Origin: Thioalkalivibrio versutus | GTDB lineage: Bacteria > Pseudomonadota > Gammaproteobacteria > Ectothiorhodospirales > Ectothiorhodospiraceae | Length of the DNA: 47,900 nt | Direction of reading: 5' to 3' | Assembly (NCBI RefSeq): GCF_001999325.1 | Contig: NZ_MVAR01000012.1 | Coordinates: 1 to 47,900 of the forward strand | In this document: one piece after another, positions 16,492-25,308 of the stretch | How the letters are laid out: every line of letters starts with the position of its first letter | Position numbering within the stretch: position 1 is the stretch's first letter | Program-made: the position numbers and the translations under genes | Notes under the pieces: generated by a model | Seen by the model: only the letters and a program-made list of their open reading frames with translations | Told to the model about the DNA's origin: nothing | The model's database searches: none

Positions 16492-16898
16492 TGTGAACGG
16501 GGTTGGCTGCGGTAACCGTCGAAAACTTGGCGATTCGAGGGGCGGCTGATCAGCGTCTCCTTGCGTCTCACGCCGAGATTGCGGATGCCATGCCGTTGAG
16601 CGCGGGCTGGGGCGGTCAGGCTTTCAACCAGCACGAGGGATGCAAAGGCACCTTCTGGGAGGATCGATGCCCACGTGACGGCGGTGGAGACGGGGGCACC
16701 TCTGGCGCGCGGCCTGGTGTATGCGGGGTGGAACATGGTGCGGGCGGGAGTGGTCTCGCATCCATCGGAGTGAGCATGGGCGGACATCGCGAGATCCAGG
16801 CGTCACCCGAACGCTACCGCGTCATGTCCGGTGGAGACGAAGCAAGAGGCTCTCCATGATCTTGTTCGCTGCCGTGGCAGTGTGCCGGTTCCGCGTGC

Positions 16899-17215
16899 CT
16901 ACCGATGCACGGCGGTGTTTTGCCCGAACCGAATCTGCCAGCCGTGATGATCGTCGTGTTCGAGCAGGAAGCTCATGCGCGTGTACAGGGCGCCGTCCCC
17001 CCGGTCCGGGAGGCCCGCAGGCATGGATGCGATGTTCGAGACCCGCAACAGGGCTGCGGTGAAGGCCGTGTCATCGCTCCGCATTGTGATGTCCTGGACG
17101 TCCACGCGTAGCGACGTTCCGGCAAGTGGGCCCTGCAGGACTTCGGTATGCCGTTTGGCATTGGTCGCGCGATCATTGAAGCGCGCCCCGAAGGGGTTGG
17201 GGTGACGGGCCCAGC
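16899..17215 (-). pseudogene. Degenerate second copy of the SnoaL/DUF4440-like gene
   Basis: The minus strand encodes NPFGARFNDRATNAKRHTEV, LQGPLAGTSLRVDVQDIT, PAGLPDRGDGALYTRMSFLL and HHGWQIRFGQNTAVHR. This aligns along the C-terminal two thirds of the intact gene at 4084-4557. The signal peptide and first helix are absent, and about eight residues corresponding to YAENAGVI are deleted after WAR (Trp-Ala-Arg). No plausible start with a ribosome site exists; a GTG at 17105 would give only 68 residues. DNA similarity to 4091-4350 is obvious by eye, so this is an old duplication that has decayed. Confidence 0.8.
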
Positions 17216-17376
17216 CCTGAATCGGACGATCAGTGCAGGGCGGTCGTTGGTCTGGAAGCTACTGAGGGCGCTTGTCGGCTCCAGGGGTGCCGGTTTCAGC
17301 GTTGATGGAGACGGGCGTAGGTAGGTAGCGGGCTTGTGTGGGTGACCGGACGACCGGGATGCAACGGCGGGAGCGA

Positions 17377-18174
17377 ATGATGGACAAGACGCAGGCGTTG
17401 TTTTTGTCCCATGGCGGCGGGCCGCTGCCACTGCTGGGGGACCCAGGGCACACGGCCATGGTGACGAATCTGGAGGGTCTGGCCGGGCGCGTGCGGGTGC
17501 CCGATGCGCTGGTGGTGGTGAGTGCGCACTGGGAGGCGTCGGTGCCGACCATCACGTCCGGGGCGAATCCGGGGCTGATCTACGACTACCACGGGTTTCC
17601 CCCGGAGTCGTACACCATCGAGTATCCCTGCCCGGGCGAGCCGGCACTGGCCGCGGAGGTTCATCGACGGCTGCAGGTGGCGGGCATCGATGCGCACCTG
17701 GACCCGGCGCGGGGGTTCGATCACGGGCTCTTCGTGCCGCTGAAGATCATGTATCCCGAGGCGCAGGTCCCATGCGTTCAGCTCTCCCTGGTGGAGACGC
17801 TGGACCCGGCGCAGCATATTGAGATTGGACGGGCTCTGGCAGGGCTGCATGAATCCGGTGTGTGGGTGGTGGGGTCTGGCTTCTCGTTCCACAACCTGCG
17901 CGCCTTTTTCACGCCCGATACGCAGGAGTCCCGGCAGCTCAACCAGTCGTTCGAGGCCTGGTTGGAGGCCGTCTGCTGCGGGCGCGCGGACGCGGAAGAT
18001 GCACGGGCGGCCAAGCTCGTGCACTGGGATGCCGCGCCGGGCGCCCGGTTCTGCCATCCGCGGGCGGAGCACTTGTTGCCGCTGCATGTCTGCTACGGAG
18101 TGGCGGGTGGCCCCGCGGCGGAGCGTATCGGGATGCAAATTATGGGCAAGGAAGCCAGTTGTTATCGGTGGTAG
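17377..18174 (+). CDS. DODA-type extradiol dioxygenase (LigB superfamily)
   Basis: The product has about 265 residues. Family signatures are visible in order: ALFLSHGGGPLPLLGD (metal His), LVVVSAHWEASVPTIT (second His), YDYHGFPPESYTIEYPCPGE, GFDHGLFVPLKIMYPEAQVP (third His) and the late Arg/His-rich AEHLLPLHVCYG. This is the DODA/YgiD type of LigB-fold ring-opening dioxygenase, a zinc- or iron-dependent enzyme acting on catechol-type aromatics. The natural substrate is not predictable. Tandem ATGs at 17377 and 17380 follow gcgggag. The gene is convergent with the lactate permease. Confidence 0.9.
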   Translation: MMDKTQALFLSHGGGPLPLLGDPGHTAMVTNLEGLAGRVRVPDALVVVSAHWEASVPTITSGANPGLIYDYHGFPPESYTIEYPCPGEPALAAEVHRRLQVAGIDAHLDPARGFDHGLFVPLKIMYPEAQVPCVQLSLVETLDPAQHIEIGRALAGLHESGVWVVGSGFSFHNLRAFFTPDTQESRQLNQSFEAWLEAVCCGRADAEDARAAKLVHWDAAPGARFCHPRAEHLLPLHVCYGVAGGPAAERIGMQIMGKEASCYRW

Positions 18175-18244
18175 CCGAGGCCACGGAAAGGCGCCCCAGT
18201 GTCGCCTTCCGGTAACCCGTAGCGCGGGCCGACGCCGCCCCTGG

Positions 18245-19777
18245 CTACCAGGCGAGTGCCAGCAAGCCGGCCCCGAGGCAGACGACGATGACCGGGATGA
18301 TGGTCTCGCGGATCACCTGACCCTCGCGTGCCTGCAGGCCGGCGGCCCCGGCCGCCATGGCGATGTTGTGCAGCGAGATCATGTTGCCCACCCCGGCGCC
18401 GATCAGTTGCAGGGCGAGTACGGTCGGGAGCGCCATGCCCAGGGCATCGGCAGTGTCTGCCTGGAGCTGGGCAAACAGCAGGTTGGAGACGGTCGCGCTT
18501 CCGGTCATGAACGAGCCCAGGGCACCGAGGAAGGCACTGAACATCACGAAGGTCCCGCCCAGTGATTCCGCCAGGCCCTGCCCCAGCACCTGTGGCATCG
18601 ACGGCAGGCCTGCGGCGTTGGAGCCGGAGCTCAGCAGGAGCTGGGTGAGGGCGATGATGAATGCCAGCACGATGGCCGCCACGCGCAGCTTGCCCCAGGT
18701 GGCGGCCACCGCCTGACCCAGCGTGGCGCGGCTCACGCGGAACAGGATCAGCGCGGTGAGCAGGGCCAGGCCAAAGTAGAAATAGGGTGTGTACAGCGGG
18801 GCCAGGCTCTGCCCCAGCTCGATGCCGTGGAACTCGCCCGGCGACCAGCGCACGGACTGCAGGGCCTCGCGCAGCGGCATGATGGTGCGCGAGGCGATCA
18901 GCGCCACGGCCATGACCGCGAATGGCACAAACGCCAGCACCACCCGCCCGACTGGGGCCCGCTCGACCTCTGCGCGTCGTTCGTGCCCAGGTAGCAGGAA
19001 GCCGCGATGGGCCGCCAGGGCAATCACCGCCATTGCCACCACGCCGCCGATGATCGCGGGCAGTTCCGGCCCCACCAGCCAGGCAATCAGCAGATAGGGG
19101 ATGCCGAACGCCAGCGCCGATAGCACGGCGAAGGGCACGAACTCGCGGAAGCGCCCGCGTTCCTCGCCGAGGGTCGCCACCCAGACCATGAACAGCGTAA
19201 TGAATGGTGCGAGGACGGTGTGGATGACCGCCGTCTGCAACACGGCCGAGCGGGTGGTCTCCGCATCCAGTCCGAGGCCGGCGAAGCCGATGATCACGGG
19301 CGTTCCGGCCGCACCGAAGGGGACGGCGGTGCTGTTGCCGATCAGGGCGATGGCGACCGCCTTCAGGGGCCGCATGCCGAAATACACCAGCAGCGGTGCC
19401 GCCAGTACCGCGGGGGTGCCGAAGCCGGCGATGCCCTCTACGAAACCGACCAGCCCCCACCCCAGCAGCATGGCCAGCACCCGGTGGTCGCGCGAGACGC
19501 TGGCGATGACTGACTGGATCGCGCTCATGTGCCCGGTCCCGATCATCACGTTCAGCACCAGCAGTGCCATCAGGATGATCAGCAGGACCTCCACGAAAAC
19601 GATGGCAGCATCCAGCAGACTCGCTACCAGCACCGTGCCCGATATCTGCCAGACCAGAACGGCCAGAACCAGGGTGGCGAGATAGGCGATGGGCGCCGCT
19701 TCAAAGGCCGGCCGCCGCAACGGCACCAGCCACACGAACAGCAACACGAACGGCACCAACGTGAGCCAGAACAGCAC
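18245..19777 (-). CDS. lctP: L-lactate permease family protein
   Basis: The product has 510 residues with about 12-14 membrane helices. The opening LTLVPFVLLFVWLVPLRRPA and the motifs VGFVEGIAGFGTPAVLAAPL, LIGNSTAVPFGAAGTPVIIG, FLGALGSFMTGSATVSNLLF and IGAGVGNMISLHNIAMAAGA are hallmarks of the LctP/LldP/GlcA family. Members import lactate or glycolate with protons. The start codon is GTG (19775-19777), preceded by gggagaggg. The length is slightly under E. coli LldP (551). No lactate dehydrogenase gene is adjacent, so glycolate or another 2-hydroxy acid is equally possible. Confidence 0.9.
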   Translation of the reverse strand: MLFWLTLVPFVLLFVWLVPLRRPAFEAAPIAYLATLVLAVLVWQISGTVLVASLLDAAIVFVEVLLIILMALLVLNVMIGTGHMSAIQSVIASVSRDHRVLAMLLGWGLVGFVEGIAGFGTPAVLAAPLLVYFGMRPLKAVAIALIGNSTAVPFGAAGTPVIIGFAGLGLDAETTRSAVLQTAVIHTVLAPFITLFMVWVATLGEERGRFREFVPFAVLSALAFGIPYLLIAWLVGPELPAIIGGVVAMAVIALAAHRGFLLPGHERRAEVERAPVGRVVLAFVPFAVMAVALIASRTIMPLREALQSVRWSPGEFHGIELGQSLAPLYTPYFYFGLALLTALILFRVSRATLGQAVAATWGKLRVAAIVLAFIIALTQLLLSSGSNAAGLPSMPQVLGQGLAESLGGTFVMFSAFLGALGSFMTGSATVSNLLFAQLQADTADALGMALPTVLALQLIGAGVGNMISLHNIAMAAGAAGLQAREGQVIRETIIPVIVVCLGAGLLALAW

Positions 19778-19989
19778 GATCCCTCTCCCGTTATGCGCAA
19801 GGCGTCATCCTAACCCGGGGCTCGGTTCGGGAATAACCGAATCAGGCTGCCACAAGGCCCCTCGGCGTTATGCCCCGCGAAGAGCTCGCTGGGTCGGGCA
19901 GCGTCCTGGAGGTCAGGGCCGGACGCTCGGCCCCATGGGCCGTGGATACTTGTCTATAGTGAGGCTGAACTGGTCACGTCCGGGTCTAC

Positions 19990-22446
19990 ATGATGCATAA
20001 CTCCGAAACCCAGTCATCCGGGGGCGCCTCGGATGCCCTTGATACGGACTTCTTGAAGAAACTTCCGAAGGTGGTCGATGACCTCAGGGACCGCTGGTAC
20101 ATCGTGCGCCAGCGCGGGTTCCGGCCACAGGATGTGATGGATGTCCGGGGCATAACGCGGGCTTTGGTGAGTGGTCTGACCGGCTCGGCAATGGATGACT
20201 CCTTCACCACCGCTCGCCGGATTGATGAGCGTCTGGCGCAGTATGCGGCCACCACGGTGCGTCCCAACCCGGCCGATCTCGAGACCATTGGAGCCCTGGT
20301 TCTGCGGCTGCGCGAAAGTGTGCGGGGCGAAGTGCCGCTCGCCGCGTACGACGCCGAGACGGCCGCGCCGGCCCCGACGATCCAGCGGCCTCTGGTATGC
20401 CTGTTCGGGGCGGATGCTTCGCCGGAGAGCGAGACCGCCTTGCTGCTGGGAATACACGGCTATGCGGTTATTGCGTGCGCCGACGAGGCAGCCCTGCCGC
20501 ATCCGGGCGACGCGACCCGCCCCGACGTGATGATCGCCGAACTGGCGGCGATGGATGACGCCGAACTGTCGCGGCTTGTCCATCTGCGTGACGGTTCGCT
20601 GCCGGGCGTGCCGCTGGTCATCCTGGCGCCAGTCAGCGGAGGAGCAGCAGGACAGGCCGGGCTGCATGTGCTCCGCGCCGGTGCCGATGCCCTGTTGAAG
20701 CGGCCCGTGACGGACCTGGACTTGGTGGGGGCCATACGCGGGCTGGTGCAGGACGACCTGATCCCGTACCGGGTGCTGATGCTCGGCGCGGACGCCGGGT
20801 CTGTCGAGGAGCCGGCGTCCATGTTGCGGCAGGCCGGGCTGGAGGTAGGTATCAGCGTGGACCCCCTGGAGGTGGTTGGTCGAGTGGCGGATGGTCGGCC
20901 AGAGGCGGTAGTGATCGCCGGGTCTTTGCCGGGGGTCACCGCGGAGGAGATCGGCCGCCTGCTGTTGCCCCACGACATGTCTCTGGATATCCCCCTGTTG
21001 GCTTTGGGTGTGCCGGGGGCACCGGATGGCTCGCCCGGCAATGGGATGCTCGACTACCTGCCGCCCGCCAGTACCGATGCGGACATCGTCTGCCGGGTTC
21101 GTGCGCGGGCTGCATGGCACCGCCGTATTCGGTCGCGGGCGCACGGCCAGGCCGAGCTTGGTCGTGCGCCGACACTGGTGCATCCCCTGGAGTTCGAGCG
21201 TCTCGTGTTATGCCATCTCGACGGCCTTGATCCTGCGCAGGGGGCCGCGGTGGTCCTGCAGTGGGCGTTCGATGACCCGGGGGCACTCCTCGCCCGCCTC
21301 GGTCCGATCGACTACCAGCAGACTCGCAACCAGTTCGTGCGCCGGATTCGCGAGGCCATGGCCCCGGGTGATCTGGTGGTGAGCCATGGTGAGGCGGGCT
21401 TGATTGCGATTGCCCAACGCAAGGACCTGAAGGAGATCGTCGAACTCGCGCAACGCGTGCATGAGCAGACTGCCGGTGCCGCTGTGTCCGGTCTCCCCGG
21501 TGGAACCGTTGCGGCCAGCATCGGTGTCGGACAGGTGATGTGGGAACGTCCGCTCAAGGCTCTGGACCGTGCCATCGCGCTTTGTAGCGAGGCCCGCGAC
21601 AGCGGCGGCAACCGGGTGCAACTGGATCCGGAGTTGCTGACGCCGAATCTGGAGGTCGAAGAGCGCAATCACTGGCGGCGCACCATTGCCCATGCCATCA
21701 AGGAAAAGCGACTGTTCCCGGTGTTTCAGCCGATCGCGAATATCAGTGGGTCCGATCAGATCGAGCGTCACGAGGTGCTGCTGAGAATCCGCGAGCCGAA
21801 TGGCAAGATCCTGTTGCCGGGACAGTTCGTCGAGATGGCGGAACGGCTCGAGCTCGACCGGCATCTCGATCGCTGGGTCATCAGTAATGCCCTTGGCATC
21901 CTCAATGCCCGAACCGTGAGCCATCCGCAGTCGCGGCTGTTTGTGAAGATGTCCCGCGGCTCGCTCGGCGATTCGAGCTTTTTGCCCTGGCTGGGCAAAC
22001 AACTTGCCGTGCACCCGGTATGGCCGGGAAGCCTGGTTCTGCAACTCCGCGAGGGCGATGTGCTGGGCCGTGTGGATCAGCTCTCGGCCTTCGGCGATGC
22101 GCTTCGGGATTTGGAGATCCGCATCGCCCTGGAACACTTTGGCGCCAGTACCGATGCCGATACGCGCCGGATGCTTGCCGAAATGCGGCCCGACTACGTC
22201 AAGATCGCGCGGGAACTCACCGTGGGGCTGCATCACTCCGCCACGCCTTCGTTACGGCTCAACGGCCTCCTGGGTCAGGCCAAGGAGGTCGGTGCCTACA
22301 CCATGGCCAGCTATGTGGAGGATGCCGATGGTCTGGCCTTGTTGTGGCAGGCCCAGATCGACCTGGTTCAGGGGAACTTCATCCGGCAGCCAGAGGAAGA
22401 GCTGCGCTACGAACTCGAGTTTCCAGGCCTGGACGACGCGGGCTGA
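19990..22446 (+). CDS. Degenerate GGDEF/EAL regulator with pseudo-receiver domains (FimX-like)
   Basis: The product has 818 residues. The order is: an HPt-like helical region (about 1-115) lacking the phospho-His; two receiver-like domains (about 130-255 and 256-375) whose acceptor Asp is Glu (VMIAELAAM) or Ala (VVIAGSLPG); a diverged GGDEF-like domain (about 390-545) without GGDEF; and an EAL-like domain (about 560-810). In the EAL part the first Glu remains (EVLLRI), but Asn of NLS is Lys (VKMSRGS), DDFG is EHFG, and the later Glu of AEGVET is gone (MASYVED). It should be catalytically dead and act as a c-di-GMP receptor or scaffold, like FimX or LapD. Tandem ATGs start it without an obvious ribosome site. 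Confidence 0.8.
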   Translation: MMHNSETQSSGGASDALDTDFLKKLPKVVDDLRDRWYIVRQRGFRPQDVMDVRGITRALVSGLTGSAMDDSFTTARRIDERLAQYAATTVRPNPADLETIGALVLRLRESVRGEVPLAAYDAETAAPAPTIQRPLVCLFGADASPESETALLLGIHGYAVIACADEAALPHPGDATRPDVMIAELAAMDDAELSRLVHLRDGSLPGVPLVILAPVSGGAAGQAGLHVLRAGADALLKRPVTDLDLVGAIRGLVQDDLIPYRVLMLGADAGSVEEPASMLRQAGLEVGISVDPLEVVGRVADGRPEAVVIAGSLPGVTAEEIGRLLLPHDMSLDIPLLALGVPGAPDGSPGNGMLDYLPPASTDADIVCRVRARAAWHRRIRSRAHGQAELGRAPTLVHPLEFERLVLCHLDGLDPAQGAAVVLQWAFDDPGALLARLGPIDYQQTRNQFVRRIREAMAPGDLVVSHGEAGLIAIAQRKDLKEIVELAQRVHEQTAGAAVSGLPGGTVAASIGVGQVMWERPLKALDRAIALCSEARDSGGNRVQLDPELLTPNLEVEERNHWRRTIAHAIKEKRLFPVFQPIANISGSDQIERHEVLLRIREPNGKILLPGQFVEMAERLELDRHLDRWVISNALGILNARTVSHPQSRLFVKMSRGSLGDSSFLPWLGKQLAVHPVWPGSLVLQLREGDVLGRVDQLSAFGDALRDLEIRIALEHFGASTDADTRRMLAEMRPDYVKIARELTVGLHHSATPSLRLNGLLGQAKEVGAYTMASYVEDADGLALLWQAQIDLVQGNFIRQPEEELRYELEFPGLDDAG

Positions 22447-22465
22447 TCGGCTCGGTGAGACAGGA

Positions 22466-22498
22466 CAGTACGCCTGCGAAGAATGCGGTCAGGCCGGC
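22466..22498. repeat. 33-bp sequence shared with a small membrane-protein gene
   Basis: CAGTACGCCTGCGAAGAATG and the next 13 bases differ from 27009-27041 at only 3 positions. Read on the minus strand both encode (A/S)LTAFF(A/S)GVL. At 27009 this is inside the small membrane protein at 26937-27080; here the surrounding frame is not a convincing gene. It is probably a fragment of a related small gene. Confidence 0.4.
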
Positions 22499-22614
22499 AA
22501 GGCGCAGGGGGCGGTCACGAGCAACGGATGGTCCAGGACGGTAGGATCGGCAGGCGGGGTCGCCAGGCCCCGCAGCGACGGACCGTTCCAATCACGTGAC
22601 GCAGGGAGGCGTTC

Positions 22615-23256
22615 ATGATTCTTCTGGTTGTATACAGTTTCGCGGTAGTGGCCGCATTGGTGATGCTGTTGTCGCGACGGCGCGCCGCGCTTGGCGTGCG
22701 GGTGTTGTATGCCTTCGCGACCTTGGCGCTGCCCTTTGCCACGGTATTGCTCGCGCATGCGCTGAACGGTGGCGAGGCATCCGGGGCGGGGGCTTTCGGG
22801 CTGGTGCTGTTCGCGTTCCTTGGGAGCCCGTTGTTGATGTGGTGGGTGTTTGCCTATCGCCACCCTGCAGGGGTCTGCGAGGGTCCTGCTGAGGGGGGCA
22901 TCGCGCCGGGCTCACCGCCGCCGGAGGCGGCCCGATCGGCCGCGCCGGATGCCGTCCAGGAGTCCGCGGTGGCCGCGGCACAGCGGTCGACTGTGCGGAT
23001 GCACCCCTTTCATCGTGCGGCGCTGGTGCAGACGCCGGGGTCGCTCCTGCTGGGGTTGGGACTGGCCGAGAAGCTCGGGGATAATGACGGTCCGATCTTT
23101 CCGTTTCTGGCGAATGGCTGGCTAGTCGACGGCATGCTGGTGCTGGGGACGGTTCTGTTTGCCGTATCGCTCCGTATGATCGTCGCGGAACTGCGCCGGC
23201 CGTCCGCACCGCAACGGGATACCGATGCGCTGGGAATCCGTAACCCGCGTCGCTGA
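22615..23256 (+). CDS. Hypothetical membrane protein
   Basis: The product has 213 residues. Three hydrophobic segments occupy the first 85 residues (ILLVVYSFAVVAALVMLLS; LYAFATLALPFATVLLAHAL; FGLVLFAFLGSPLLMWWVFA). A Pro/Ala/Glu-rich linker (about 88-120) follows, then one or two further segments (GSLLLGLGLAEKL; GMLVLGTVLFAVSLRMIVAE). I do not recognise a family. The start has gcaggg/gggagg seven bases upstream. It lies 168 bp behind the FimX-like gene on the same strand, so co-transcription is possible. Role unknown. Confidence 0.65.
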   Translation: MILLVVYSFAVVAALVMLLSRRRAALGVRVLYAFATLALPFATVLLAHALNGGEASGAGAFGLVLFAFLGSPLLMWWVFAYRHPAGVCEGPAEGGIAPGSPPPEAARSAAPDAVQESAVAAAQRSTVRMHPFHRAALVQTPGSLLLGLGLAEKLGDNDGPIFPFLANGWLVDGMLVLGTVLFAVSLRMIVAELRRPSAPQRDTDALGIRNPRR

Positions 23257-23667
23257 GCCACCCGCAGACGCCGTTCGCCGCGACCGCTTCTCGTACGCCC
23301 GTTGACTGTTCCGGTGGACCGGATCTTGTGAGCTCTCTAACGGAACGGTGCTTCCGGGTATGACGGATCGGTAGCAAGCCTCTCCGGCGCGGGCTATGTT
23401 CTGGGTGGAGCCGCTGTGGTGGACGAATTCCTCGACTCGCGGGATCGGCCCTAAAACGGTCGGTCGGCGCGGACGGAGGACTTGTGTGGGGTCGTGGGTA
23501 TGGATGAGTAGCGTGGTGCGGAGGGTTTCGTCATGCAGGGATACGTCGTCGGCAGGGTGGAATCCGATTCGCGGGCAGGGCCTGGCTTGCGGTACCCATG
23601 ACGTCGGTGGTTGTCACCGCGGCGGGCTGGAGAACGAAGGTATGACCACCGCACAGAGTGACCCCGC
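23257..23667. other. Intergenic region without a recognised gene
   Basis: Open frames on both strands here have poor codon use and no motifs. Near the end, ATG at 23642 preceded by gaagg opens a nine-codon frame (MTTAQSDPA) whose TGA overlaps the TTG start of the fusion gene at 23668. It may be a leader peptide providing translational coupling, or chance. Confidence 0.35.
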
Positions 23668-25191
23668 TTGAAGGTGCTCGTCATCCTCGGCCACCCGCGC
23701 ACCGATAGCCTGTGCGGGGCGCTGGCCGAAGCCTACAGCGAAGGGGCGCGCGCGGCCGGGACCGAGGTGCAGTCCCTGAATCTGGCGAGTCTGGAGTTTG
23801 ATCCGCACGTCCACACCCCTTCGCCCAATCAGCAGCCACTCGAAAAGGATCTGGAGGCCGCACGCGGCCTCGTCGCGTGGGCTGATCATCTGGTGTTTGT
23901 CTATCCCACCTGGTGGGGCACCATGCCGGCGCTGCTCAAGGGTTTTCTGGACCGGATCATGACGCCGGAATTCGCCTTTCGCTCCTGCGAGGGCGGTACC
24001 GGGTACGAAGGGTTGCTGCAGGGCCGCTCGGCGCAACTGATCACGACCATGGATACGCCGCCGCTGATCCACCGGCTGGTGTATCGCCAGCCAGGTGCCA
24101 ATGCGATGGCGCGCGCCACGCTGGGGTTCTGTGGGGTCCGGCCGGTGCGCTCGTTGATGTTCGGTTCGGTGCGCCATAGCGACGAGGCCCAGCGCAAAGC
24201 CTGGTTGCAGCGCGCACGCCAGGAAGGGCTGCGTCTGGCCAGGGGGCGCGAAAGTGCGGGCGAGTGGCTTGCGCACAAGGCCGGTGCCTGGCTCCAGGCG
24301 TTGCGCTTGCAGTTCTATCCGATGACCTTTGTGGCCTACGCGGTGGGGGCGCTGGTGGCCGCCCCGGCGGGTGGGGTGTTCGGCAATCCGGTGTTCTGGC
24401 TCGGGTACCTGTGCCTGTTTCTACTGGAAGTGGCCACGGTGCTGGTGAACGAACGCGTGGACTTTGGCTCGGACCGGCAAAACCGGTTCTATGGTCCCTT
24501 TACCGGTGGGTCGCGTGTGCTGGTGGAGGGGCTGTTGTCCGCGCGCGAGCTGGGCGTGGGGATTGCCGTCGCGCTGGTGGGCTTCGCCCTCGCGTTCGTT
24601 GCATTGCTGGCGACCGCACCCGGAGATTCGGGGCCGATCCTGCTGGTGATGGTCGTCCTCGCGATCCTGGCGATCGGCTACACGGCGGCGCCGCTGAAGC
24701 TTAGCTATCGGGGGCTGGGCGAGCTCGATGTCGCGCTGACGCACAGCCTGGGCGTGCTGCTGTGCGGCTATGTGTTCCTGGCGGGCGACTGGACCGCGTC
24801 CTTGCCCTGGCTGTTGAGCCTGCCGCTGTTCCTGGCGATTGTGCCGTCGATCACGCTATCCGGTATTCCCGACCGCGAGGCGGACGCCGCGGTGGGCAAG
24901 GGCACCCTGGCCGTGCGGCTGGGGAACGACGGTGCGCTTTGGGTGGCGTTGTCGTTCACCATCCTGGCGGCCGCCAGCGGCGCATTGTTCGATGCGCTGG
25001 GATGGGCGCAGGGGGCCTATGCCGGGATCGGGTATGTGGTGGTCCCGTATGCCGCCTGGTTGGTCTGGCTCCTGTGGCGTGCGCTGCACCGCCAAGGCCC
25101 CAGGGGGCGCATTGATGGATTAATGGCGGCATCCCTGGGCTATGTGCTCTGGTTCGGACTGTTCCCCCTGGTGAACCTGGTCATGGGCTGA
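23668..25191 (+). CDS. Fusion of flavodoxin-fold NAD(P)H:quinone oxidoreductase and UbiA prenyltransferase
   Basis: The product has 507 residues. Residues 1-195 are a flavodoxin_2/NQO-type oxidoreductase: VLVILGHPRTDSLCGALAEA and the flavin-contact block LVFVYPTWWGTMPALLKGFL. Residues 210-507 form a UbiA-superfamily domain with about eight membrane helices. They carry both prenyl-diphosphate motifs: NERVDFGSD (261-269) and DREADAAVGKGTLAVRLG (Asp402, Asp406), the latter close to MenA and chlorophyll-synthase types. The reductase domain should be cytoplasmic at the membrane face. Both halves keep their key residues, so the protein probably prenylates an aromatic or quinone acceptor and reduces or prepares it. 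The start is TTG at 23668, giving the normal NQO N-terminus; GTG 23674 is an alternative. The product is unknown. Confidence 0.88.
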   Translation: MKVLVILGHPRTDSLCGALAEAYSEGARAAGTEVQSLNLASLEFDPHVHTPSPNQQPLEKDLEAARGLVAWADHLVFVYPTWWGTMPALLKGFLDRIMTPEFAFRSCEGGTGYEGLLQGRSAQLITTMDTPPLIHRLVYRQPGANAMARATLGFCGVRPVRSLMFGSVRHSDEAQRKAWLQRARQEGLRLARGRESAGEWLAHKAGAWLQALRLQFYPMTFVAYAVGALVAAPAGGVFGNPVFWLGYLCLFLLEVATVLVNERVDFGSDRQNRFYGPFTGGSRVLVEGLLSARELGVGIAVALVGFALAFVALLATAPGDSGPILLVMVVLAILAIGYTAAPLKLSYRGLGELDVALTHSLGVLLCGYVFLAGDWTASLPWLLSLPLFLAIVPSITLSGIPDREADAAVGKGTLAVRLGNDGALWVALSFTILAAASGALFDALGWAQGAYAGIGYVVVPYAAWLVWLLWRALHRQGPRGRIDGLMAASLGYVLWFGLFPLVNLVMG

Positions 25192-25308
25192 TGGTGAGTA
25201 TCTCCGACGAAGCCAATAGCCATGGAAGGCAACGGAGAGGACAGACAGGAACAGGATGAAGGGGCATCCACCAGGCTCCAGCAAGGATGAGGGCAGCGAG
25301 CCCGGTGT

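Noticed and set aside
16503-16859. 118-codon plus-strand frame and its minus counterpart
   Set aside because: Gly-rich low-information sequence on one strand, no motif on the other; likely non-coding.
18162-19460. 432-codon open frame overlapping the lactate permease
   Set aside because: Composition is the Arg/Gly/Pro-rich pattern of an alternative frame in GC-rich DNA, while the permease frame has clear family motifs.
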